Origin: Mesodorylaimus sp. YZB2_4
Taxonomy: Eukaryota > Nematoda > Enoplea > Dorylaimida > Dorylaimidae
Length of the DNA stretch: 64,000 nucleotides
Reading direction: 5' to 3'
NCBI GenBank assembly: GCA_030248295.1
Contig: JASANH010001085.1
Span: forward strand, 457,644 to 521,643
The notes under the pieces: generated by a model
The model's database searches: none
Seen by the model: the letters and a program-made list of their open reading frames with translations, nothing else
What the model was told of the DNA's origin: nothing
In this document: piece after piece, positions 12,701 through 24,478 of the stretch
How positions within the stretch are numbered: position 1 is the stretch's first letter
Layout: every line of letters starts with the position of its first letter
Position numbers and translations under genes: made by a program

Positions 12701-15206
12701 GGTTAGCAAAAAGTGGGAGGGGGAAGTAGCGGCCAATGGTCGACCGCAGCAAAATTTCAAACTTTTGATGACAAAAACACCTTTTATCTTCATTAGTAGT
12801 GCGCTAGCAAACCTTAAAAACTTATTGTCTTTTCTCCTTGGTCGTTCATTCTCGATAATGCACTTTTGGGTTCATCACGACTTTTATTCCCAACTGGACT
12901 TAGTAGCTTGTCGGTGGCTTTGGACACCTGGCTCTGTGCGACACCCCTGCAACTGTCAAATGGTGGAGGCCCACCCGAGGAGTAGAGAATTGGGAAACTG
13001 TCCTCGAACACCAGCCGGGAAAGTCCCTAACTAAGCTAAGCCCTTCCCACCCAGTATGCCCTCGTATGGAAGTGCTCCCAGATAAGACAGAGGAAGCCTG
13101 CCGTGAGAGCTGGTCACCTCCAGGAATAGGTCGGGATCACCTTTTTCCAGTATCAGGATCGGGAATTTTTGTTTGAAGTCGTACATTATTTGCACACACG
13201 AAGGAGATGAGTCTATTTTCCTCCTTACACTTTAGTCATCCAGGTTTTTTACGCTTTTTATGAGGTCGAGTTTCAGTCATTATAAATAAGCTGAAATTGA
13301 TGAGTACATTCGCAGTTTCGATTCGCGTCTAGCGAGGTCAGCCTTGGCTAAGTAAAATCAGTGTTGCTATCATTATCGATTTGAGCTGATGTTGCTGCTG
13401 TCTTTTCATCGCTACTGCTTCATGGCTGATATGATGGATCAGAGTGCACCTACCATGCTTATGCATATTATAATTATATGCAGAATCCTGATGCGTCAAT
13501 GTCAGGATCATGATCGGGGGTGGGAGTCATAACAAAAAATTGGGGAAAAGTTGTGGGAAAAGTTTGTGAAGGCTTTTACAAAATAGAAATCCGCTCCGTG
13601 AATGAGAAAAAAAAATTTGTCTCCGAAGGATAAGGCACCTTGTCAAGCTCAAGCATAAGCTCAAGAAAGCATAAGATGAAACATTGCACAAAGCAGCGTT
13701 CGGAAGGGGAGGGGTAATGGCTGATTTGGTCGACCATTTTTGAGGGGGGCTCGCGATAAGTGGTCGGCATGCGGTCAGGGGGGAGGGGAGTCAAAAAAAT
13801 CGAGATTTTGTGCGGTCGACCGTTATGGATAACCCCCCTATGAACAATTTTTGGCTTTAGAAACTTTGACTTAAAGGCTGGCGATGTTCCCTTGTCAGTC
13901 ACGCCTTTTACATGTACTATTTTCATTGAGCTTTTTATCTATATCTATTTTCCTTGGTAATTTCGCTCCTGAGAGTTCACTTGTAATCGTTAAAAGCAGC
14001 GACGCTCTGCGATAGTATGCGCAAGGATCCACTTCACTGACGCCCTACTGCGAAATTCGATGGGCAGCACTATGAAGGCACTTTGCCCATTATCAAGTGA
14101 AATTCATGCATTTTTAGGAGCACGAGGAAAGGGTAATCTTGCTCCGCACGTTCAACAAATACAGCACCTATCGCCTTAGATAAAACAAATAGCCATAAGC
14201 GTTACGGCGCGCTCTCTGAAAACTGATGAGTTATTGTTACTGTTAGTGTATCTTTAACGAAAACTGCTGCCAATTTTTTCTAAATGTTGATCACAATTTG
14301 TCAACATTAAAACAAAAGTGATAAAAGGTGAGTCGCCATTCTGTCTTTTCATGGGTTTTGCACCCACGTGAAACTCGACACCAAAATACTTATCAGTAGG
14401 CATACTTGTTTGCGGTTTTATGATGGTGCGCTTACTATAACTAGCATAATGTATGTACTGGTAGCAAGGCAAGGAATACAGGGACATAAGTAAACGGGTT
14501 AAAAAGACTGCAATTGCACTGGTGCTCAAACTTTTGAACCCTTTTTTTACCTGCCTAGGACGTACCATACATATTGCTCTAAAAGTGCCGCAGAGGCTAC
14601 AACCTCGTATTTTGAAGCATTAAAGGTATCACTCTACGTGTTAGGCAAAATTAACGTACTTGAAAGTACTTTTAGCTCCCATGCTTCGCAGTCAAGCATC
14701 CCGTCGTTCGTACAGTAGCGCTGTATGTGGATAAACAAATATTGTCAAGAGATGCGTGTCTTTGCCGACCTTGCAATGCAGCACAAGACATATCTGATGC
14801 TAGCGCAATAAAGTAATAAATAAGATGCGAATGTCTAATTTACGTCCAAAAGTGTGGAAAGCCAGATGCTAAGTATATAATTGCGTTAGACTAAAGGACA
14901 CCTGTATAAACTGCAGTACATGCCTTTCGTATTTTTTCAATGTTTCTTACGCTGATCTTGTCGTTTTTCAGTCCTCTTCGCCTCTCTGTGGAGATCTGCT
15001 ACAGTGATCGATCCAACATCACGCTCTGCCCAATCGGAGCCATGCACTCGGAAATGGCCGTAAATCCAGCTTTGGCCGGATTGGCAGGATTGGCAGGTCT
15101 CTCGGGTCTCGCAGGCCTCGCTTTTATTCGACGCCGGCCAGCTGCAGCAGCGCCAACCGGACCACCACCATGTACAATATTGCGATTATCTACGAATCTA
15201 CTGTAA
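9739..15206 (+). CDS. secreted or membrane-anchored Cys-containing protein, unknown family
   Basis: Four exons fit in phase: 9739-9930, 9981-10081, 10132-10278 and 14972-15206, giving 675 nt and 224 residues. The first exon starts with a hydrophobic leader (AVLIVCLF around residues 9-17) followed by an extracellular-looking segment with a possible N-glycosylation site (ENVTDSC). Exons 2 and 3 add paired cysteines (ICEYSASCEK, YLCCNTNTESREC). The last exon has SVEICYSDRSNITLC, then a hydrophobic ALAGLAGLAGLSGLAGLAFI followed by RRR, which suggests a C-terminal membrane anchor. The first two introns are 50 bp. The third is 4.7 kb, full of repeats, and is the weakest join, although acceptor phase and frame agree exactly. 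The cysteine spacing is vaguely Ly6-like, but I do not recognise the family. An alternative reading is that the gene ends with CGG TAA at 10277-10282 and the 14.97 kb exon belongs elsewhere. Confidence 0.55.
10960..11035 (+). repeat. AGGTCA/AGGGTCA direct-repeat cluster, copy 1
   Basis: Tightly packed GGTCAAGGTCAGGGTCAGG-type direct repeats flank an AAATTTTTTGGGGC core. An almost identical block recurs at 12560-12635. AGGTCA is also the nuclear-receptor half-site, but the duplication with its flanks points to a dispersed repeat rather than an enhancer. Confidence 0.55.
12560..12635 (+). repeat. AGGTCA/AGGGTCA direct-repeat cluster, copy 2
   Basis: This has the same order as the copy at 10960-11035: GTCAGGTCAGAAAATTTTTT, then GGGGC, then GGTCAAGGTCAGGGTCAGG. 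It abuts the terminal-inverted-repeat element that begins at about 12649. Confidence 0.55.
12649..13840. mobile_element. non-autonomous DNA element, TIR ATCCATAAAGGTCGACCGCA
   Basis: The left end reads GGGGGCATCCATAAAGGTCG and continues ACCGCA. The right end, on the opposite strand, reads GGGGGGTTATCCATAACGGT and continues CGACCGCAC. The element is about 1.2 kb, lies in the large intron of the gene starting at 9739, and contains a G-run (about 12679-12694). It has internal similarity to 8655-9400. There is no transposase. The end motif resembles that of the element at 27570-28552 (CCATCCAAAAAGGACGTCC), so the two may belong to one superfamily. Confidence 0.65.
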
Positions 15207-16313
15207 AAGTTCTGAGCCGTTTTCATGGACTCTTGTTTCAGGCTCAGAAAATTTTTGCACTGTTCCAGGAGATTGCTGCACCACCAATTGTGAGACGCAA
15301 TATCAGGGATGTTATTAAAAGCGAAAGTTCTTGCTCAGTAAGGTAGAAGGCCCGTATTGCGATGCAATTTTTCTTTGGGGCAAAGCAGAAAAAATTGCAC
15401 CTGTTTACCCTTGCTTATTTGTATGTTATTCATCTTGTCAATACCAAATACTATGCGGCATGCCTCTTGTATTAATCGGACCCATGTTACGCAAAAACCA
15501 CTCCGTAGAAATACCTTGCATAGAGACAATATGTACCGTAGATGAAGTGCACAGCAGATAAGCAAGAGAGCCTGAATTAAAAGAGCTCAATCTGGGTGTT
15601 TCCCGCTGATCTGCTTCGATTCTCCATCTGATTGCTCAGGTGCAACGTAGAAGAGCTGCGAGTCCATGCTGCATCTTCATTTGATCCCGCAAATAATCTA
15701 AGGATTCATAAGCTCTAAGGAAAGAGCTCCGAAATGCCCTTTTTAGCAAATAATTGCGGGAGTAAAGCAGTCACGTGCCGGGCGATAAAGATGCTGCTCG
15801 GAATCGCGAGCAATAATTAAAAGGTTGTTGTGCCTAATGGATTTGTTGCTTGCCAGCTAGAAGCAAGTCAAGGGCTGTTGGTGGCCAGGGAGGCTCTGCT
15901 GAGTGGCACCTACAGACGCCTGACCCACAAGGCTATGCCTAGCGGATATGCCGGTATAGCGTGGTTTAGCATTCGCATCCGTATTGCAAGCTTGCGAGGG
16001 GCTAAGCTTGTCTGAGGCGCGATTCCCGGTTACGGAAGTCGGTTTGCGAACTAAAAACCCTCGATGACCTTGCACGCCAGGCCGTGGGTGACTCACTCAG
16101 CATACACTGGAAACAAAGAACCGAAACGAGCATGCCCACCAAGACTGACGGGAAGACATATAAGAAAGCCACAGAAATATTCATTCCAAAAGGCAATTTT
16201 CGTTTGTCAGGCTCGAGTCAACAAGGACTCGTATCTTACTAACAATTCGACAAGTTAGCACAATCGATCTCATACAACTTACGATGCATACGCCTCCTTC
16301 TTTTTTATCATCC
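15207..16313. other. intergenic, no gene seen
   Basis: Open frames occur on both strands at 15331-15565 and 15830-16258, but they are mutual shadows with no splice context or recognised domain. This interval separates the gene ending at 15206 from the convergent CSTF1 stop codon. Confidence 0.4.
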
Positions 16314-19300
16314 TCATTCCAAAGTAGTCTTCTTATACCAAAAGCGAGCCCGAAAATCTTCGCTGCAAGTTAAGAATGCCGGTTGCGTTGGAGAATGTAC
16401 GAAATAACGAACAGGCGCTGTGTGACCTAAATTGCATTACACCTGTGACAAAAATCCATAAAACTGGTCTGCCAGCTTACCCAATGCTAATAACCGTTTC
16501 CGATCGCAATTTCTGGCATCCCACGAGCAAAGACTGCCCGACTTTTCGTCTGGTAGCATGACTAGAAATAGAAAATCCCAATATTCCAAATATACCACTC
16601 GAGCGACACATATAATCACTTACCATAATCTTCATTGTGATTGAAACGAGCCTGAGCACGCAATTCCTGTTGCCCAGCCGCGCCAGCGCCAGTATACGCG
16701 ACTAAGCATCGATTGGTTGCCAGTTCCCAAAGTTTCACAATGCTGTCCTTACCGCTGGTTAGCAGATACTTGAAACAAGAATAAAACTGAGATCATAAAC
16801 AATTCCCTCGGATAGAAAAAAGTCAGGTGAGGTCCAGCTACAGCATTTAAGATTGTGTTCGAGTTCAGTGAGAAACTACGTAAGGTCTAGATGATGGGCG
16901 GAGGGGGTAGCGTGGCCGGGGCGTGGCATCACAAGATCAGAAATTCATCCACAAAATTAACCAACCAAGTCCAGGGCAAGGCTTAGGCCTCTCCCTGTGT
17001 CTTCATTCGATATCCCGAAATAGACATCTACCGAGCCACAGGTCGTTTGTGCTGTGCTGTGGTGTCTATTGTTTTAATTATCCCTCATGTAAGAAGCAAG
17101 TGCAGCAAGAAGGCGCAACCGCTTCTAGGGGCTGAGATTAAAAACCTGAGGCCGCAGACAGAAGGGTTCTGATAAACAAAACAATGACACAGCTCCTAAG
17201 CTCAAAGTCGAGAGATCTGGGGAGATGAAGCCCATATCTGGTATAAACAGCGCACCCAGGCGGCGGGAGATAGTGGAGACCGAACTCTCTTGGGCAAGAA
17301 ACTCTGACTGGAGGGAGGCAAGTCTCGCGACTATCTAAACCTGCACTAGAAACATCAACTGGAAAGGTTGACGTCTCCCAGCCAGGGGCGGTATCAATCT
17401 TCCGCCGCCAGGAATGCTGATTACACTCTCCTCTATCCCTATAGTGTATCTACCCCAGAGTCGTACCTTCTAGCACTTTACGTAGGCACCACCAAGGCAT
17501 CACCAAGGGTGAATGGTTTTATCTTTCAGGCCTCCATTTCCTTGCTCCCACACCGTACCTTACTATTCCTGGCAAAAACAGTCGAACACACTTCGGCTCC
17601 ATCGTGAGCCCTTTGGTACGTGTTAATAACTCGATTCGATATACCATCCCAAATTTTCACGTCGCCATCTTTCGATGCAGTGGCATAAATTCGTGCGCTA
17701 TCGGCATAGGTCACCTGTAAAGCGGGAACAGTCACAGAAAAAGCTTACTTTCCTACTATATCATGAGAGCACCTATAAAATCCCAAGTTTGAAAGTAACT
17801 TTTACATTTTTTGCAGCTCTGTCACATATTTTCCACTGCGAATGCAATGTGCCTAGTCGAAAACGAAACTGCCTTCGCACAGAAAACAAAAACACGAGAA
17901 CGCCAGGTTCTTGCAGCAATGCGTAAAATATAGTTTAAGCTAGCTGTTTCTTGATTGCAACCTGTAGTTGCCCGGCATTTTATTTGTTCCAAGTACCACA
18001 GTTGCCCAAGGGGTGTATAAAACAGGCAATGTCTCTGGACAGATAAGGCCAGCCTCGCTAGCTTTGTCAGCACCTTTATAGAGCATTGCACAAATGCTGC
18101 TTGCCGAGTCTGTTGTTGAGTTTGTCAAACTTTAACCCTGAGTTGGCGTGGACAAACAACACTAATGTTTTTAGACAGGGTCCTTTTCGAGCCTCGCTGT
18201 TCAATATGCTCATTGCCTAATCTGGGACTGTATGTATGGTATGTTTCCTGGGTGTCCCACGATCATGATCGCGTTTACGTGAAGAATAAACTGCAGAGTA
18301 CAGTGCAAAGATAAAAACTACTCACATCAGTTATAGGCCCACGATGCTGATCAGCTGGCACGCTCGAAACGTAACATTGATTCGTCTCGACGCAATACAG
18401 TCTCACTAAAAACAAACAAATTTGAATTCCCACAATCAATAATTTGTAATCACATACAAGTCGGATGCTGAGTGCCAACGAGAATGTAATCGCCAGTTGG
18501 ATGAAAGGAAATACATCGAATTGACTCGACTTCCTACAAATTCAAGATTAAAAATTAGCTTCGAAAAATATTTTTTTTGAATGAAAAACTTACAAAAATT
18601 GTTTTAAACGCTCTTTTAACCGAAGCTTTTGAGAAATCAAAAAACTTTAACGTAAAATCTTTTGATCCGGATGCCAAAATTTGTTCGCGTGGATGAAACG
18701 CCACACAATTCACTTCCTGAAATTGTCATTCCTGCGCTTTTTAAATTTAGACTCTTGATTTATGCAAAAAAATAGGGAGCACTTACGTCGATATGATCGT
18801 ACAAAGTGCGTATGACGGGATGTAAATCGGCATTCGTTTGTTCCAATTCTGGCGGTAAATGTTCTCGAGCCATAATACGCTCGACATCCATAATTTTTAT
18901 CGATGCATCAACCGAACCACTGGCGACTAAAGTGCCTAAAAAAGAAATCATATGACTGTATCAAAAATAACCATTGAATATCGAAAAATTCTTACCATCA
19001 TTATTAAACGCGGCAGCTCGACATGGCGCTTTATGAGTGGTTAAAAAAATTGTCTCATATAAGGCGGGTTCCGGTGTTGTTGGAGCAACGTCCGCATCGT
19101 ACTCCATATCCAATCCGACGGCAGGAGCGTCGATAGTGGCGGCGTACGAAGCACCAGCTTTATCTTTCTCTTCTTAAAAAAAGGGACAGAAATTTCTTTT
19201 AGATAGATTTCAGATAGTTTTGATCAGCATGAAAAAAAATTCTATTGTATTTAGCCATATGTTAGGATTTCTAAGACCGAGCTTCCCGTAACCAGTCCTG

Positions 19301-19977
19301 GTAGGCGTAGGAGGGAGGTTGCCGACCGAAGTCGGCGGGCCAAGAACTCCGACTGGAGCAGGTAAGTATACGACTGTACCTACCCTACGGTTGAAACATC
19401 AACCCGAAGGGGTGGTTATTCAATATCCGATCTGACTAACATCCGATCGATGTCCGAGGGTGGTTGATCGATTCTCTTCTCACATCGATACCTCCGAGCC
19501 AGGAGAAAGTATCGATTGCTCCCTCCTACTCGCCATGGCCTAGCAGGCACGAGGCTTGCATTTCCCATCTTTCAATACGTACCATCATCCAATTGCTTCG
19601 CGGTCATAATTAATCGAAATAATTTGTCCGATGGCGGACACGACGGATAAGGATTGACAGCTTGCGTCAAACTGACGGCCACTTGTTGATAGCCGTCGTA
19701 AAATAGCTGGCTTAAACAGAAAACAGAAATAGTTGGGGTTGCGAGGTCTAGCTAACAAACGGGACAGGCCTAGGTAATTCCAAGCGCTAGATTTTTTGCC
19801 TTAGCATATAAAAATCTCTTTTTTGTTTGTCGCTTGTGCCCCTCTTCAGTGCGTTTCGACTATTTAGGGACTACAATAACGCAAGACCAAAGACCGAAGA
19901 AAAACGAAATTGCCAGAAGTCACTTACCTGATGATCAGACGATACATGTAATCTCGGTCGCGAATAATAGACTTCAT
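16314..19977 (-). CDS. CSTF1: cleavage stimulation factor subunit 1 (CstF-50), complete
   Basis: CstF-50 is the WD-repeat subunit of the cleavage stimulation factor that helps recognise the GU-rich element during pre-mRNA 3'-end processing in the nucleus. Eleven exons fit in phase: 19928-19977, 19583-19710, 18996-19172, 18787-18935, 18594-18716, 18458-18533, 18326-18405, 17559-17714, 16624-16768, 16481-16561 and 16314-16426. They total 1278 nt, or 425 residues, close to the usual vertebrate length of about 431. The N-terminal dimerisation segment reads [19 protein letters not shown] repeats follow, with diagnostic strings [115 protein letters not shown] and [14 protein letters not shown]. No frame break is present. 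The introns hold two copies of a dispersed hairpin repeat. Confidence 0.95.
17270..17420 (+). repeat. dispersed hairpin repeat in a CSTF1 intron
   Basis: The repeat contains GAAACATCAACTGGAAAGGT followed by TGACGTCTCCCAGCCAGGGG. The CATCAAC...GTTGACG part can fold on itself. Related copies occur at about 19310-19540, 60190-60295 and, antisense, 7990-8160. No open frame. Confidence 0.5.
19310..19540 (+). repeat. dispersed hairpin repeat in the second CSTF1 intron
   Basis: It shares CCAAGAACTCCGACTGGAGC, a CTGTACCTACCC-type block and GAAACATCAACCCGAAGGGG with the other copies. It sits between the exons at 19583 and 19172. Confidence 0.5.
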
Positions 19978-21255
19978 TGCGCAAGCTTTATGATTCGTGG
20001 CATTGAAAGAACCAACTTTTGTCTGCTTCTCCTCAAACTGGAGCGGAGCTTTCTTTGATTTTCCGTTTCCGTTTCCGTTTGCGTCCACGTCTCCGATGCT
20101 ACTTTGGCGCTTGTTGCAGACAACTTTTGTTAAAACGCCTAAGCGGGGGAAGGAGGGGGGGAATTTCAAATTTGTCCAAAACTGGTCAACAGAGGAGAAA
20201 AATCGATTTTATGTTTAAAATGCAGGGAAAAAAGAAACTCGAGGTTATTCGTTTTCACAATAGTGTGATTTCGGATGTAGCTTTTATGGCAACCACTTCA
20301 GGTTGGGTGGTGGGGTATAACAGGATAGTTTTGTGAAGACGCAACAAAAGTAAAGCAAGCTCTAAAGAGAAAAGGGTGGCAGGTTGCAATAAGAAACAAG
20401 AAGGTCAAAACAGTGAGAAAAAAGGTTTTTTATGCTCCCTGACTGCAACTGGCCAAAGTGTTAGCTCAGTAACTAGAACATGGGTTCGACCCCTGGACGT
20501 GATTTCTTTTTTGTGAGTTAAAGAACTGACAAATGAGTAACTATACACATGGCTTTGGCACTCTTGCACAGGCATCAGAGTCCAAATGCGCGCATGAGAC
20601 ATGCTGTTACCACGAAGTCCCAGGGGCGCAGGTTCGAATCTTACTCAAGACTCAAGTTTTTTGTATTTAGATTTCCACAGTTCGGTGATAAGAATTCTTT
20701 TGCTACCGATGGACATGCGGAATCAGGTAGATATCGCGCGGTGTGAGACATTGCCGCCGAATATGACAAAAAGTCTTCTTAGGTGCGGGTTCGAGTCCCA
20801 CTCAAGGCTCAAGTTTTTGTGCAATCAACTTTTAACAAGGTGTAGGAATAGGAATGCTTCCGCTGTCATTTGCTACACATTTCGTTCGACCTGTCACATT
20901 TGGCGATGTTGCACATCAGGTGATATTAGCTACCTGTTTCTGCTTGTCCAACGACAGCGGAAGACTTCTTATTCCCGCGCACTAAAAAATTGCTTTCATT
21001 TTTGATTTAAAAAATGACACACAAAATAATTTTTGTCTCGCTGAGCGATCTGTGCTTTATTTGACTCGATAGACCTCGTCAGACTCTGCGAGGTTCTCCC
21101 GGACATTGCTGGCAGTGTAAAGTACTACTTAACATGACGCTGTAAAGTTGTGACCCATGACTAAATTCTGCTGCAGAAACTAACGTCCAGTATCCATTGT
21201 AAGTCCTTGCTGGTTCGTGTGCGGCTGCGCCATTGATCGACCGGATTGATCAGGG
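19978..21255. other. upstream region of CSTF1; tRNA-like promoter relics
   Basis: The stretch includes a short TTTCCG tandem repeat (about 20058-20080) and three tRNA B-box-like sites in repeated contexts: GGGTTCGACCCC (about 20481), GGTTCGAATC (about 20631) and GGGTTCGAGTCCC (about 20787). The last two are both followed by ACTCAAG(A/G)CTCAAGTTTTT, so they are copies of one tRNA-derived repeat rather than functional tRNA genes. No protein gene is seen. Confidence 0.5.
20600..20825 (+). repeat. two tandem tRNA-derived repeat tails
   Basis: GCAGGTTCGAATCTTACTCA (about 20628) and GCGGGTTCGAGTCCCACTCA (about 20785) are each followed by AGACTCAAGTTTTTTGTA or its close variant. The B box is recognisable, but a complete cloverleaf cannot be drawn for either. 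Confidence 0.45.
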
Positions 21256-22128
21256 ATGGACGCGTCGATGGTTCACTTCGTGCTGTGCGTCTTGTTGGTG
21301 ACTTTTGCTTATCTTACATCGACGATCGAATGTGCGACGAGTAGTCATACGCGAACGACATCTCCACGAGCTCGTACATCCCCGTCGACGGTTTCGGGTG
21401 GGACTGAAGAAGGAAAGGTGGGATCGTCAAACACTGGTTTAGCCGTAGCCTTATTCATCACTGCCGTTGCCCTCCTCATAATCATCGTGGTCATAATTAT
21501 TTGGTTGGTGGGAAAAATCAAGAATAGGCATCGCAATCAAGCCTGGAATGAAGTCTTCGAATCCCTAAAACCATTTCCATTCAGGCGTGGCAGGTGGGTG
21601 TAATTTTAGTTCTAGTGAGAATCGGCCTTTAATTGCTTTTTTACTGGCTCTGTATTTTTCTGTTGGCTGTGCGGTGGCACCCGCGGTCAACTTTTCCCCT
21701 CGAGTCATATTTTAGTGCACGCATGACAGCATGCACTGGTGCTTTGAGATGAGCACGGCTAACAAAAAGACACACGACCTAAGCATGGCTTGGTCTGTCT
21801 GTTTTCCCATCAATTGTTCAGTTAGCCGTGTCGTGCACTAGCACTTTTTAGGATTGCCCAAAGTCACGAAGATGAATCAGTGTGGCGCGGCCCTCCAGCT
21901 TTCGAAATACAAATACTGATACCAGCAGCTCAGGAAGGAGATCACTCGCTGATTCAAATCGAAGACCCATCGACCCAACTGGACCCGGACGAAGATGATG
22001 CGCCGCGAGCACCACTTGCCTGCAAATCGAGTCCTAGTCCCAAGAAACCAATACCTCCACGAAAAGTACGGGACGTCTACGAAAAGATGAAGCCAGATAC
22101 GCAGTGCAGAGAAAGTAAAAACTGCTGA
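21256..22128 (+). CDS. type I single-pass membrane protein, unknown family
   Basis: Two exons (21256-21593 and 21852-22128) join in phase 2, giving about 204 residues. Visible parts in order are a signal peptide (residues about 1-25, VHFVLCVLLVTFAYLTS), a short Thr/Ser/Pro-rich ectodomain (TTSPRARTSPSTVSGG) and a strong transmembrane helix (about 57-80, ALFITAVALLIIIVVIIIWL). A basic stop-transfer (GKIKNRHR) follows, then an acidic and proline-rich cytoplasmic tail (QLDPDEDDAPRAPL, SPSPKKPIPPRKVRD) ending CRESKNC. The PxxP-rich tail could bind SH3 or WW partners, which is inference only. No homologous family is recognised. The start is the first Met before the leader. Confidence 0.65.
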
Positions 22129-23463
22129 CGAGGCTGTGATCTTTGAGAAATTGGCTTGAAAGCCTTGATTGCGTGTGCCTGGAGCAGAAAACTAATCGTA
22201 AGCTTTGTGAGTGCCTTGATTGATTCTATGAATTTCAGTACTGTATTTGGTTGATGGACGATCTCGTCAACGCAGAAATTGTGGAGTAAAGCCACTGGAA
22301 ATGCCGTCATGACAAATATAGCAGCGTTCCCAGATACAAAATTTAAAACTCGCTGCCAGGGTCCTCAAAATCCGCTAAAAATCCGCTGTAAATGTTAAAA
22401 AATCCGCTAAAAAATTCGCCAAAAGTTTATCGCAGAACTGAGCTTTTTTTAGCTAATGAAACATGGAATACAGCAGATAGCGGCTTATGAGGGGACGTTT
22501 AGTAACATTTGCTCAATTGCTGTACCATCTACTACATTTTTCAAGGATCGTTTATACTAGGCGGGGGGGTTCGAAGGCCAGGGGGGAGGGAAAAAAGAAA
22601 TTTTTATTTATACCAAACAAAGAGGGACAGAAGAAAGGGGAACTGCCTTTGAGACCCACACTCCTTTCAAAGGCTGGACGACTGTAGTTGGACCTACTGT
22701 AATACCGACTGAGCACTCAACTATGAATTTGTTGTCAATTACGGCTTTTTATTCAAAATCGTAGACCCATAGTCGAAATTATTGTGTTGCCTAGCCCATC
22801 CCTTGTCAACAATGACCTTTCAGACCTCAACGCACGAACAAAACTGTCTTAAGAGTCGCAAAAAAATGGGCGAGCTGTTTAAAAACCTTCCCGCATAGGC
22901 TACTCGAACATAGATTGGCACAAATCCGCCACAATCCGCTGAAAACCCCAAAATTAGCTGCAAATTCCGCTAAAACACTCAATCCGCTGTTTTTCCCGCT
23001 GCCGAACAAAAAATCCGCCAGATCTAGCGGATTCTAGCTGCATCTGGCAACGCTGAAATATAGCATTCGCAGTGCAATCAGACGACTCTTGTCTGAAACC
23101 ATATTTTACCACCATGATAGAAAAAGGGTTTTCTGTTTCTGTATTATCGCAAACTATGGTAAGCGGACTATTGACCGGGCACACTACGTGCTGGAGGGTT
23201 TTCTTGGAGCGCAATTGCGAGGGATAATTTGCTGCTCTCATCCCCAGCGTCGAGTCGATAGCTCTTTTTGCATTGTCCTCAATTGTGATCGGATTTGCTG
23301 AAACGGCAAAATTTTTGCAAACGGAACTCCCAATAATGTCCTCGAAGGGTGGAATTACCGTTTTCAGCTGGTCGGTCATTGTCACCCTACGGTTTAAAAG
23401 ATAATCGAAGCTATTCGAAACGAGCAGGAATACATGAGTAACTATTACGAAATCTCTGCTCAA
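22129..23463 (-). pseudogene. minus-strand open frame interrupted by a hAT-like insertion
   Basis: The frame running from 23463 down to 23056 encodes a Cys-containing sequence with strings such as TDQLKTVIPPFEDIIGSSVC and TLQHVVCPVNSPLTIVCDN. At 23055 the hAT-like element begins. If the element and one copy of its 8 bp target duplication are ignored, the same frame continues on the other side (MTAFPVALLHNFCVDEIVHQ...) to beyond 22129, where it overlaps antisense with the last exon of the membrane-protein gene. No domain is recognised and no splice sites are certain, so this may be a fortuitous open frame rather than a broken gene. Confidence 0.3.
22322..23055. mobile_element. hAT-like non-autonomous element with 8 bp target duplication
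   Basis: The left end is CAGCGTTCCCAGATAC and the right end, read inward, is CAGCGTTGCCAGATGC. They match at 14 of 16 bases, and CAG...GTTGCCAGA is a typical hAT terminus. The 8 bp AAATATAG is present on both sides (22314-22321 and 23056-23063), as expected for hAT. The 734 bp body has many AAATCCGCTAAAA-type subterminal motifs (22377-22425 and 22922-23035) and no transposase. Confidence 0.85.
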
Positions 23464-23902
23464 GGAAAATCAGCAAACAAGAAATACGAAAAAATCATGA
23501 AAGACTGAAACAAACGATTGCCCTGCCGGTTGATGCTTACTTGCGGGGCATTGCTACAATCTTTAAAAAGTGTTCCTTCGTTTTTGTTTTAAAGTGTGGG
23601 AAGTTATTGGTTGGTCCTGACTTGATTGGGTTAGATCAGGCTCGACCACTGAAGGAGCAGCCCTGCCTTAACGGGCGTGTGCGCGTGAGTTAGGGCAGGC
23701 TGGTGCCACTACCCCTGGGACCAGCCGATCGGTGTAGATTACTCCAGCCACCGTTCAACCAGAATTGTCTGGTGTGTCTGCTCGCAAGGTTTGAATTGCG
23801 CGCCCCGAGGATGGACCAGGTCAAAAGTCCGCAAAGCATTCTAGCGTGTCTTTTCCAGCCTGTCCGGTCCAGTAAAAGCAGCGTCAGCTCTTTCCCCAGA
23901 AG

Positions 23903-24478
23903 TCATGGCTATACTTAACGTATTCTCAGGCTCCTGGACTGGCGATGAAATCGGTTCAGCTGCTGGAAGCAAACGGATTCCTAGCCAACTACGGCCCAGA
24001 CTTCAATACCAAGTTACGATTTTTTTAGAGCAATTATTTTGTAAAAGCAATGCAGTGTGTTGGAATCAAGATTTCACGTTCGACTTCCCGTTCCTGCAGT
24101 GTGGAAACAATTACCACTTCATAGCATGCAGCATACTTCACGCTGTGGAGTACGTATCTGCTGCACGTCTGCTATTCATGGATGAGCGAGTATACCAATT
24201 TCCAGCAGACAGCGCAGTCATAACGTATAGCCTGCTCATCAATACAAAAGCGCCAAATTCAAATTTTTTGGACTATCAATGGAATTAGGTAAAGCTTTGC
24301 GCCTATATGTATCTCGTGCTCACAAATGACTTCTAATTCACTTTTATGCGATAGCCCTAAACATATCGTCACTTGGCATTTAAGTCTGGCCCGTGCTTGG
24401 CTAGGAATCCGTTTGCTTCAAGCCAGCTGAACCAGTTTCATCGCCAAGCCTAAGAATAAGTCAAGTATAGCCATGCCG
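23903..24478. mobile_element. long-arm foldback element
   Basis: The arm 23903-24023 (with TCATGGCTATACTTAACGTA and AAGCAAACGGATTCCTAGCC) is repeated in inverse at about 24369-24478 (GGCTAGGAATCCGTTTGCTT, AAGTATAGCCATG). The arms are about 110-120 bp, separated by about 350 bp. The open frame 23905-24288 spans one arm and is not supported as a gene. Confidence 0.65.

Noticed and set aside
15331-15565. overlapping 76-codon frames on both strands
   Set aside because: They are mutual antisense shadows with no leader, domain or splice support.
23905-24288. 127-codon open frame as a gene
   Set aside because: Its first part is one arm of a long inverted repeat, and the other arm does not preserve a protein.
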